Shown here: positions 46,745 to 56,800 of the stretch, piece after piece | How the letters are laid out: each line of letters starts with the position of its first letter | How positions within the stretch are numbered: position 1 is the first letter of the stretch | Assembly (NCBI GenBank): GCA_964036665.1 | Contig: OZ038529.1 | Location: forward strand, 25,430,060-25,494,059 | DNA length: 64,000 nucleotides | Reading direction: 5' to 3' | DNA from: Gordius sp. MW1 | Lineage: Eukaryota > Nematomorpha > Gordioida > Gordea > Gordiidae | Program-made: the position numbers and the translations under genes | Notes under the pieces: generated by a model | Told to the model about the DNA's origin: nothing | The model's database searches: none | The model's input: only the letters and a program-made list of their open reading frames with translations

Positions 46745-46951
46745 TTTCACTTTACTGACGTTTAAAAACGCCAAAATTGCTGTTTTTGGCAACTTTGAGA
46801 GCAAAATATCAAAAACTTGACGTATAGGGTAAAAAATATGAATATATTAGCGTTCACCGCGAAAGACATTACCAAAGTCTGCAAACACTTTGCCGGTCGA
46901 GATCTCTTGTTAAACCGTGTAATTAACAAAACTTGGATGTTTTGTGGTAAG

Positions 46952-47511
46952 TAGAGGCCTGCAAAATGAATTTTCTATGGAACCCGACATCTCATTTTTA
47001 AATATGCCCGACTCGAGTAAGAAATGCTATTTATATTTTTGGCTTCGAAGTCCTGACCCGATTTTTTCATGTAAAATATATAGGCAAATTTTACATTTGA
47101 TTACCACATAAATATAAAACGAATTTGTTGTTAATATTCGTAATTTGAAAGAATAATATTCTTGCTGAAATTTATTCGCTAATTATATTGTAACGTAAAA
47201 ATCTAGGTATAAAAAAATTAATTTTATTTAACGATTTTAAATAAGTACGTTTTTTAAAATATTAAACCTATGTTATTAATAAAGCTAAAATAGTTACTAT
47301 GAATATATACTAGGAAAAAATTATTATAAACAGGATGGGAGGGTTGAAGTTTAAATTTTACCTCAGTTTACTAAAATTTTATTTTTTAACAGGTTGGCTA
47401 GGTTTTGGCTAGGGTTGCGGGTTTTCGCCTCGGGCTGCCCCATCAAACCCGACCCGAGAAGGGCGAGCCTCGGGCTGGGTCGAGGTGTGAGGCGGCTAGT
47501 GCAGGGCTCTA
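46952..47511. mobile_element. 560-bp non-autonomous hAT with perfect 8-bp target duplication
   Basis: The termini TAGAGGCCTGCA and TGCAGGGCTCTA are inverse with few mismatches. GTGGTAAG occurs exactly on both sides (46944-46951 and 47512-47519). The right part is rich in GGGTTGCGGG, CGGGCTGCCCC and CCCGACCCGAG motifs, the left in CCCGACATC and GCCCGACTCGAG. No coding sequence. It inserted just beside the single foldback arm. Confidence 0.9.
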
Positions 47512-47519
47512 GTGGTAAG

Positions 47520-49060
47520 CCCTCCCATAGATATATATAAATATAAAGTCACTATGACAATTGCCTTCAGTGCAATAAATGAGATTGGCCCCCAAAAATT
47601 GTTACGATGCATAATATCAAATAAAATTGTTAGGTAAGGTACAACGTTTTTTAGATAAGATGAATCTTCCATTGAACGAGAAGAGCGAATAGCTGCTGCG
47701 TAAATAAGCATGATACCACTATGACATTTGCAAGGCGAAAATAACCTAAATTGCTGAAGTTTCGATCCATTATGATGACTAGTAATAAACAAAATCAATA
47801 CAACCATGAGATACCATGAAAACTCAATTTTCGATACATTTTGAATAATTCAAGGATGAAAACTATCGACTTAATTTTAAATTTATTTGTAAGCATGAAA
47901 AAAATTAAAAAACATGAAATCTTCCTTTTGATGAGTCTCTTACGTGTTATAAATTGTAATGCCTTGCTTATAAAATATTCTTAGATAGAATATTGCAAGG
48001 TAGATTAAGTTTTGATAGTAATGTATTGAACATTTAAATTTAAGTAAAAAATAGTTTTCTATCCAAATACTAACTGCAATTAATTTATGTATCTCGGTGT
48101 AAACTTTCAAGATTTAACCTTATTTAAATATGAACATTGTAATAAATGGCGCTGCTTCTATTAGTTACCAAATTTTCACAACCTACTGACTTGAATATGT
48201 TGTTAACATAAATTTAAATCAATTCAATGGTTTGGAATAATGAGGAATTAAATGATTCTTATATTTACATAATGACTTAAGCGTAAGAATGTTTACTCAG
48301 TCAATGAGAAATTTGAAATATAAGTCAAAATAACTTAACGAACCCCTTCGGTTTTAACGCTATATAACGCATCATTTAGCTCATTTTTAAAATTTTACGG
48401 TAGACGATTTTATAAAAATCGAGATTAAATGATGACAACTATGTTACTTTATATTAAGTGATTTCAGCCTCAAATATTTTCAATTTTTTTAATATATAAT
48501 AATTATAACGTTCTTTTTTAATTAATTTTAGGGAAGAAATATCACTTTGAAATTCGTTATATTGGAAAATGGTAACTGGTTTTTTATTAGCTTATAGCAC
48601 TTTATTTGCCAAAGTGTTTAATATTCTTAATAATGACAATAGTTTCAATGCCAATATTTATACAATAGATTATTTTTTGAAAAATAAAATATCTTTGCTT
48701 GACTTTATTCAATAGAACTTTGAGAAATTACCAAAGCTATTTAATATTCTGCCTCATTCATCTTCACATAAAGTTAAAATAAAATACAGTAAAAGCCTTA
48801 AAAGAATTCACATATAAAACCGATGAATAGGTAATTTCTAAAAAATAAAAGAAGAGGAAAGAGGCAAGGGTATAGCCGAGTTAATTTGTATTTTAATAAT
48901 TATTTTTAATGAAAATAACAATTACACCTTTATATTTGGAGCGTGTGTGTTTTTTAGAAAATATAACTAAAAATAAAAAGGGGGAAAAAACAATTTTGGA
49001 GGAAACAGTAGGTTCATTAGTAGGCCATCAATTTTAAGTTAGCATAAGTTTTTGAATAAT
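47520..49060. other. AT-rich intergenic DNA
   Basis: No gene, RNA or repeat could be supported. Open frames here are short and of low complexity. Confidence 0.4.
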
Positions 49061-49314
49061 TTTTATTTGCATGAAGTATTAGGTAGTCTTAGCCGGGCAT
49101 GTGTATCCTTTAATTTAATTTTCTTGGGTTTTTGATACAAGAAACAAACTGATAGAAATGCTAAATAAATGAAAGTTGCTGCAATGTGTCGTATTGGATA
49201 CAATCCAAAGACTGGAATTTTATTACCTCCTAAACCTCCCAGAACTATTAGAAGAAACGCTACAAGTATGAGGGCACGGTACGTATGTTCAATACCTTGG
49301 CTTCCACAAAACTC

Positions 49315-50225
49315 TTAAAAGTTCTTACTAGTAAACGCCGGTCCTCCGTCCGACACTATTATTTTGGGTAGCCCATACCTGGCTAATAACTCCTTTAATA
49401 CACGGATAACAATTCTTGTGGAGCTACCACTTACCTTCGCGTATTCTACCCATTTGGTGTAAGCATCTACTACAATGAAATAAACCTTTCCCATACATTC
49501 GAAAAAATCTACATGGGTTCTATCCCACTGTTGTGCCTTCGCCCACTGACTTTTTCTAACTTTGGGCGGCATTGCCGCGATTCTGTTGCACGCCTCACAA
49601 CTACGACAGATGTTTTCAATATCGTTGGCTATGTGGGGCCACCAAGCGTATTCCCTTGCCCACCGTTTCATTTTTACGATTCCCTGATGTCCCCGATGAA
49701 GCTCTTCTAACACTTGATTTCGGAGGTCCTTTGGTATTATTAGTCGTAAACCTTTTACAACACATTCGTCCACTAGACTTAATTGTTTCTTGATCCTTTT
49801 GTATGCCAATAATGCTAGTGGCCATTCCGCTTTTCCTTTGATACATTCTTTTAGTTTTTTAATCTCCACATCTTTTTCGGATAGCTCCCTTACATCTTTC
49901 CATGATACCGGTCCCCCTTCCGAAATATGTAATATACAAGGTGTGTCATCTTGATTATAGATCTCTTCTATCGATCTGTCGATATCCTTGTTAGCGCCAT
50001 CTGTGATTTGTTCTTCGGTATGCATGCGTGATAAAGTGTCCGCTAAATAATTGTTCTTTCCTTTGCGATATGCTATGTCCATATCGAAGGCTCCTACCAC
50101 TACTAACCATCTTTGTAATCGGGTCGATAACATTAGATCATGATTGTCCTTCCGAAATAATGAAACTAATGGTTTATGATCCGTATATAATGTAAAGTGT
50201 TTCCCGACTATGTATTCTCGGCAAA
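49315..50225 (-). pseudogene. Gypsy pol fragment: RNase H end plus integrase
   Basis: The frame starts in the RNase H tail (YIVGKHFTLYTDHKPLVSLF, then KGKNNYLADTLSR). It has the H2C2 zinc-binding module (HRGHQG...CRSCEAC) and the integrase core with THVDFF and VSDGGPAFTS, the first two Asp of the DDE triad. After SKNF a TAA interrupts; EFCGSQGIEHTY continues in frame until the terminal repeat, so the Glu and C-terminal part are absent. At 50225 the frame abuts protease sequence, with the reverse transcriptase missing between them. Confidence 0.85.
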
Positions 50226-50641
50226 TTTTTACTAATATTATTTATAGTTATTCGCGCTTCGCAATGTCCTAACAATTGTATGCTTATATTGTTAAAAACT
50301 CTTACCTCTATTCCTAATTCTTTAAATAATCCATCATTACCAATTTTAAACCAATCATCTTTATTTATTACGGTAATCGATGAACCAGTATCAAAAATGA
50401 AATTTAAAGGAACCTTATTACAAGTGACTTTTAAACGGGGGATTTGATTATTAGCGGTTTCTAACATGTTTATAGTATAAGCTGGCATTAAATTAATTCT
50501 TATTGGTTGGCTATTTATCAAGTCTATCAAACGTTTATAATCGCGCGATTGGTTTACATTATAGATATTCAAGATTCCTTTAATTTGAATTATGATGCAA
50601 TAAATGTTATTATATTTACCCCGGGAAGTTATAATTTTCAA
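50226..50641 (-). pseudogene. Retroelement aspartic protease fragment
   Basis: The frame contains LNFIFDTGSSITVINKDDW with the DTGS active-site triplet of retropepsins, then a second conserved strand IQLLGHCEARITI. It runs without a stop into the RNase H piece, showing a clean internal deletion of the reverse transcriptase. Upstream on the same strand, about 50640-50850 in another frame (KGLNQIDEINTSNFYKYM...) links it to the 50843-51334 frame. Confidence 0.75.
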
Positions 50642-50842
50642 ATGTTATCGTTACTTTGTTCAACTTCCCACCAATATACCAATAGTTATATGTTACAAAT
50701 ATAAATCTTCGGCTCATATATTTATAAAAATTACTCGTATTGATCTCATCAATTTGATTAAGACCCTTCCAGGTATTTAAATAGTTGTTATTTTTACTAT
50801 TAAATTTATTTAATTCCCTTACGTTAAATTTTTCTTTATCCT

Positions 50843-51334
50843 TTAAATTGTTACACTGGGTTCGGCCCTTGGTACTTCAAAAATAGGCTGCATAATTGTT
50901 TTAAGACATAAACGGTTATAAGCAAATTTATTCAAAATACCCCTATTGGTATGTCCTAACCAATAAATTTTATCCCAAAACTTTAATCTATCCCACTTCC
51001 GTGAGTAGGATTTAAACATATATCTAGGTTGAGTACCTGGAGTTTCAAATGATTTAACCACGATTACTCGGGTCTCGATGTCATCTGACATATTCCCGAG
51101 ATTGTTCGTCTTTCGACAAATCATCTGCTGATATTCAACCAACATATACGAAAAATACCCTTGAGTATTTTTATTAAATATGCCATTATTTTGCATATTA
51201 AAGGTATTAATAGAAACATTATATTTATTCCGTTTTAGCTCCTTCCGTTTCCTAAATCTCAAAGTACCAAAACGCGCTATATTTACTGCAATTAATATCA
51301 ATAATTTCCAAATCCAAAATATTTTATTCAACAT
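50843..51334 (-). CDS. Unrecognised retroelement N-terminal ORF (gag-like position)
   Basis: A 163-codon frame lies upstream of the protease on the same strand, where gag would be. It begins MLNKIFWIWKLLILIAVNIA, a hydrophobic stretch more like a membrane anchor than a gag start. It continues with basic, Asn-rich sequence (RFRKRKELKRNKYN) and RYMFKSYSRKWDRLKFWDK. A one-base shift near its end would lead into more open sequence towards the protease. No zinc knuckle or known gag motif is present. It could be a divergent gag or a captured sequence. Confidence 0.4.
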   Translation of the reverse strand: MLNKIFWIWKLLILIAVNIARFGTLRFRKRKELKRNKYNVSINTFNMQNNGIFNKNTQGYFSYMLVEYQQMICRKTNNLGNMSDDIETRVIVVKSFETPGTQPRYMFKSYSRKWDRLKFWDKIYWLGHTNRGILNKFAYNRLCLKTIMQPIFEVPRAEPSVTI

Positions 51335-51483
51335 TTTACCTATCCCAGTTTTCCTTTTTTAGAGTTTATGTTAATTTTCCCTTTCACCCTTCTTTATTTC
51401 AAATCTAATTATCTTTATATTTTTCTTCCACCCTTCTTTACTTTAAATTATTCACACTAGAGTACCCCAATAGTAAACATAGG

Positions 51484-51677
51484 TAAGTTCAAATTAGGGG
51501 ATAAAGTATGGGTCAAAATGTATCATGGCCAATTTAAGTGGATAAAGGGTTTAATAGTAGCAATTGAGGGTAATTGGAGATTTCGGGTGGCACCAAAGGA
51601 GGGGTCAGAAGTGTGGAGGCATACTGATCAGTTAGGTTTCGATAGGGGATGGGAACCGTGTATATTTGGTAAATAGT
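51484..51677 (+). pseudogene. Gypsy integrase C-terminal tail
   Basis: The frame reads FKLGDKVWVKMYHGQFKW, then GNWRFRVAPKEGSEVWRHTD and QL, and stops at TAG (51675-51677). F-x-x-GD-x-VWV and a terminal WRRHxDQL-like box are the landmarks of Gypsy integrase C-terminal domains. It is on the strand opposite to the integrase core at 49.3-50.2 kb, which is the main evidence for an inversion. Confidence 0.75.
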
Positions 51678-51703
51678 GTATTTTGTAAATATTTATATTA
51701 TAG

Positions 51704-52078
51704 ATCTATTGCACAACATGTCTGAAATATAACCATGAGAAGGGGCAATGCAGATACTATGATGTGGTAAATGTACAAGGAATGGTGTGTTATTTATGTA
51801 ACGTGCGGGGAGCACATAATTGGAAAACGTGTCCGTGGAGGACACCGGGAAAAAAAATCTCGCGACTGGGGATAAAAAGAAGATGGAAGAGGGACAGGGT
51901 GGCAGAAGAAAGGAAGAGGAGGAAGTTTAAAGAAGTATCTACGCAAACTGATGTCTCACCTGAAGAAGTGGTGGAAAAATTAAGAAAATGGGGGCTCATA
52001 GCAACGACAGACAGGAAAGTGGAAAACTTAATGCAACAACTAAGAACATGGACGTTAGACACTCACCTGCCGGAATAG
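51704..52078 (+). CDS. Double zinc-knuckle ORF downstream of integrase
   Basis: Starting just after a TAG that could also be a splice acceptor (TTATATTATAG), the frame has a perfect CX2CX4HX4C knuckle (CTTCLKYNHEKGQC). A second, CX2CX5HX4C, follows (CYLCNVRGAHNWKTC). Next come a strongly basic stretch (KKISRLGIKRRWKRDR...ERKRRKFK) and a helical acidic/leucine tail ending at TAG (52076-52078). Zinc knuckles plus basic residues suggest nucleic-acid binding, as in nucleocapsids, but the position 3' of integrase is not standard for Gypsy. It may be an accessory ORF or relocated gag end. Confidence 0.55.
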   Translation: MYCTTCLKYNHEKGQCRYYDVVNVQGMVCYLCNVRGAHNWKTCPWRTPGKKISRLGIKRRWKRDRVAEERKRRKFKEVSTQTDVSPEEVVEKLRKWGLIATTDRKVENLMQQLRTWTLDTHLPE

Positions 52079-52476
52079 AAAAGGTGGCGGCAAAATTAGG
52101 CGACGGGAAGCCGCTGATAAATGTATACATGGTGTGGTTGTGGTTAATTATATTATATGCCCCGTAGTATTGTACAATACATAATATGGTATTAATAAAG
52201 AAGTGTATAATAAAGGGGGATGGTACATATTAGTTTAAAGGTCGATATAATATGGCTCTCGATCTTGAGTAAGGGATCGAGTAGCATTGATACATTTCTT
52301 AGATGCAGAGACGGATGGGCCTGCAACCGAAGTCACCCCGTGCTCAATAACCACCTGCAGTCAGCCAATAACCACCCACAACCAACAAACAACAACCTAA
52401 CATGAATCACCAACAACCGGCCATCAATGGGCAACCACCTGTAACTACCTGACAACCACCTAATTCGCCCACCTGT

Positions 52477-52500
52477 AAAAAAAAAAGGAAAAAAAGGGAG
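52477..52500 (+). promoter_or_regulatory. Polypurine tract before the 3' LTR
   Basis: A 24-base all-purine run (A-run, GG, A-run, GGGAG) ends exactly where the terminal repeat begins. That matches the plus-strand priming site of LTR retroelements. Confidence 0.65.
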
Positions 52501-52960
52501 GTGTCGTATTGGATACAATCCAAAGACTGGAATTTTATTACCTCCTAAACCTCCCAGAACTATTAGAAGAAACGCTACAAGTATGAGGGCACGGTACGTA
52601 TAGGGAATTGGGCCTTGGAAGTATTTGTTGGAACAGAGAGAGGCTCTTCTTATAAGGAATTAGTCCCTGGGAATATCGAAGAAACTTGGGGCCATAAATT
52701 AGAATTCCAGAAGGTTTGGAACGAAAAGGGGTCATAGAAGCCAGAAAACCTTGAAGATGACAGATCTAGAACGATAAGGGAGGCCAAGCCAGGTTAACGG
52801 GGCCAAGAAATAAAAGATACAAAAGGCAAAGGGGGAGAATGTAAAAACACTTTCACTTTTTCACTCTCGCACACTTATTTTACTCACTCTTTCCCAAGGA
52901 ACGGTTATGTAATAAAGACATTATAAGATCCCCAAACCCCCTGTTTCCTACATATCGCCA

Positions 52961-53886
52961 TAGTTCATATTTATACCAGTGGTGTTTGAATTAATAAAGG
53001 AATATATAAACTCGATTAAAAGTCTAAATTAATCATTCAACCCCAAGCTGCAGAACGGAAAACAATGCATTAGAATGGTAAAAGACGAGAGGGGTCCTCA
53101 TTTTGACCATTTTCTCTCTAATTTATGTTCTGTATTAATAAGATCCATAGCATTTTTTTAAATTGTTAAACTTAAAGCCGCTTTCTTATAAAGGGAAATA
53201 CTAGCCCTGCGTTTTAAGTTTTTTTCTTCAAACGTAACTTATATAAAAATCTTGAATGGTTCTCCCCAACTTTTCACTATAATAACAATAAATAGTGAAG
53301 CTTTAGTTAAACAAAAAATTGTAAAAATGTAAATATTTTCTTAAGATACCTTTTAATTTTTACACCTACTTACATATTTATACATAAGTTTTACATGATA
53401 ACAAAAACTTATATGTTTCTAAAATTATTAAATGTAGCTGGTTACTTAAAAAAAAGAAGCGGTAACAGGCTTATAAACTGGTATCAATCTCTGCCAAAAT
53501 AATCAATATTTATTATTCACTCTGAAACATATTTTTTATGCAATGCTCTAAAACCCTAAACTCACTGTAAATAGGCACATGCCTGGATAAAGAAGACCCG
53601 TTGTGGTATATATTATTACCGCTTCATGACTACAAAATGGTGTTGTGTATGGTGTACAGTCGATTGTTATAAAAATGGATGGTAAAAGAAGGCGAAGGAT
53701 GAGAAAAGTAAAAAGAAATTTCTAAATACGACGGGGGGGGATTATAACGAGTAAACTTGGATTTACGATCAATTGCATATAAAGGAGGGCGTCGCATATT
53801 AACACGCAGCTAATGAATGAAAGGCGAGGTGAGATCTTTTATTTTTTTCATGCTTTTCAAAATATCACAAAGAATGAAGGGGATGA
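52961..53886. other. Downstream flank of capicua
   Basis: No gene is recognised. It probably includes the capicua 3' UTR on the minus strand next to 53886. A short G-run lies at 53730-53740. Confidence 0.35.
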
Positions 53887-56800
53887 TTAGAGGAGAGACT
53901 GGGGGACGACAGAATCTTTTTTGAGGGCCGCTTTTAAGGCTGCTTTGCCCAAGGGCGGAGCACACAACTTGATCGGAGGGACTGTTGGCGATGTTGCATT
54001 CCCTTTGCGACAAATGTCCCCCTTATTTTCATTGTCATCCAACGCGGCCTCTCCTGACTGGGTACAGGCACTAAGTCCACTTACGTTAGGACTTTGAGAC
54101 ATCAATTTTTGGCGAACCTAAATGCACCCCCCAAAAATGATAAAATAGAGAGAAATTTATATATAAGTTACGGAAATATCCAAAAGCTAACTCTTATCTA
54201 AGTGTCGCTGATGGTCCAAATTCAGAAAACAGACTATAGAGTATGAGATGATAAAATTTCAAACAATATGTTTTCTTTTACATTGCTTGGGCCGCATAGG
54301 GTTAATAATATCAATATCGCACCAAAATAGTGCAACACATTTTATGGTGTATCGCGTAGCTAGCTATGACCTCTCGGATTTTAAGGGTCAAGCACATTTT
54401 GGTGGGAAAGAGGTGGGAATGCTTCAATTGGAATTCCGCTACAGCAGCCGTGGATGGGAATAGGCTGTGTTCCTGAAAGAGTTGCATAACTAGGATACGC
54501 CTGTTGTCCAACCTTTCTCTTACACTTGTCGTAACAGACCCGTTCGGTGGAGTTGAGGCAATATTATTAGGCGAAGTCTGCAACTGGGCACCACCGTTTG
54601 CTCCAGCATAATTAGGTATGTGGTTGCTACCGCATTCTACGCTGGAGCCTAAATAAAGAGCAAACTTTTTATACTAAAATCAAAAAACATTTTAGATCAA
54701 ATTGGCTAAATGAGCAAATAATTTTCTACATTTTGATGTTGGCATAGATAGGAACAATCAAAGGCAATAAAAATACAAATTTAAACATTTGAAACAAAAT
54801 ACTAAATAAAATGATACTAAACAAGGCAAATATAGTTATCAAATCTCGACATGTTTTAACATAAGAACGATAACAAATGTATCTCTTTATTAGAGCCTCA
54901 TGCATATCTTCGGCTATTTAGTTATTATCTAACATACTTAACAAATTATAATAATACTTCACACAAACGGGTAATATACACTAAGTAATAGCAAAAAATA
55001 GTGTGATCAATAACGATCTCAATCCTACTAACCACATGTAATATCACTCCTTGTAACACACTTTTCACTCATGTATCATGATGAGCATGTATGTGAAAAG
55101 TATATGTATCTAATATTAACTCGTGGTGGTGGTTATCGGGATTTTAACGATTTCACATTCGCCAATTCTGTTAGCGAAATCTATGTTAAAATCGGTTCCA
55201 AAAAAGAGATTGTTCCTGTCTTTGTTCCCCACACGCACACAAGGCTGATCCTTAAAGGGGTGAGGCAAGGGGTCACCTGGTAAAGTGGTTTTGCAAGTGG
55301 AAAAAGTAGCCGGGCTAGGCTTGGGCTGCTGGGCCTTGTAAGAGCAAAAGGGTTGACTTTGATGATTTGAGTTTAAAGATGGTGATAGGATTAGAGTTGT
55401 AGGTGTGGTCAAACTCCATTTTTCAAGCATTTCTTGTTGACCCGCTGCTTGCGACAAAAAATAACAAATAACTTTTCATTATTTGTTATGTAAATGTTAC
55501 AGTCTAACTTGTGTTTTAATTTAAAAAGGTGGTTTAAAAAGATAATAGAGTTTGGTGTAATTTCGAGAATTCAAAATATTAGTTGTAACAAAAGTACGAG
55601 CTAGGCTTATAAAAAAATGAGAATTAAATCTAAACTTTTGTAGGGCAAATATTTTTTAAAAGAGCACAAAAATAAATAAATAAAATTGGTATACCAAAAG
55701 TTTTCCTTTTTTTCCTGTAACTATTTAAGAGGAGAGCAGGACTGGCAGGTAACTCAACCGGCATATCAACTATTTTCGGTTCAAATTGTGGCAAGGCTGC
55801 TAATTGCTTATCGAAATCCAAATTCTTCAAAACCCTAATTTAACGATTTAAGACAAAGCATAAGCTATAAATAAGCACACATGCTTAGTATAAAATATGT
55901 CAAAAAGCAAATGATCTTAATAACGAAAAATATCCAAACACCATATTACTTTGCAAGGTGTCGTCTAAAATCAAAATGTTCAACCTCGCAAAAGTGGTTA
56001 AGGAATTTTATTCATCAAAATTTAAAATTAGTCACTGATTGATGTTTATAAGTGTGACAAGGAGTCTTTTATGGCTTCTTAATTAATGATAATTTCGTGA
56101 GAGTAACTTATTATCAATGTCGGAGGTGTTGGAGGTAGAGCATCTAACGAACGCATCGAATCGCAATGTTTCTCTACTACTGCTCAAACGGGATTTCGGT
56201 CCGAGCGACTTAATTTTAAGCAAGTCATCATGGCTAGGAGGCGTGGGAAAACAGTTGAAATTAGGGTTTACAGTTGAACAACTGTCCTTTAAAATGGATA
56301 AATTTGTCGAAGTTTTATTTGTGATCAATTCCATATTTTCTCTGTTGCTTTCGTTAACGTTGCGGATCGCCAATGACATTTGTGACACATGTTTAGTGTT
56401 GAAATTTAAAATATTTTTAGGAAGTAGGAGCGTGGAGTAGGAGGTGCTTGGTAGTTTCCCACACGAAGTTGTCACTGTTTATGCAATAGAGAACGCTATT
56501 TAACAAATCATTTTCCGCGTCTCATCCATAAAAACTTGTTAAAACTAAACATAGATTAATAGAAAGGAAGGGTAGAAACAACACTTTCAACCCAAGAAAG
56601 CGATGCGTTAAATTCAAAAGCTATGCTTCAATTAAGCATGGCATATGGTATAAACATCGTTGATAAAAATATTAATCCCTATTCGGTCAGATATAAAAAG
56701 AAAAATAATCAAACGCATATTTAGGATGTATAAGCACCCGAAATTTGGGAATATAAACGGTAAAAATTAAAGTATATGAGCTGATTTGGAGAGCACTAAA

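Larger units (their letters stand above)
49186..52960. mobile_element. Rearranged Gypsy-like LTR retrotransposon
   Basis: A 101-bp direct repeat (49186-49286 and 52501-52601, starting GTGTCGTATTGGATACAATC) brackets the element. The right copy directly follows a purine tract (52477-52500) and continues to an AATAAA signal near 52912, so it looks like the 3' LTR. Between them, pol parts are on opposite strands. Protease, RNase H and integrase core lie on the minus strand (50641-49315); the integrase C-terminal tail and a zinc-knuckle ORF lie on the plus strand (51484-52078). Flipping the block from about 49.29 to 51.45 kb would restore the usual Gypsy order. The reverse transcriptase is deleted. 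Inactive. Confidence 0.65.
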
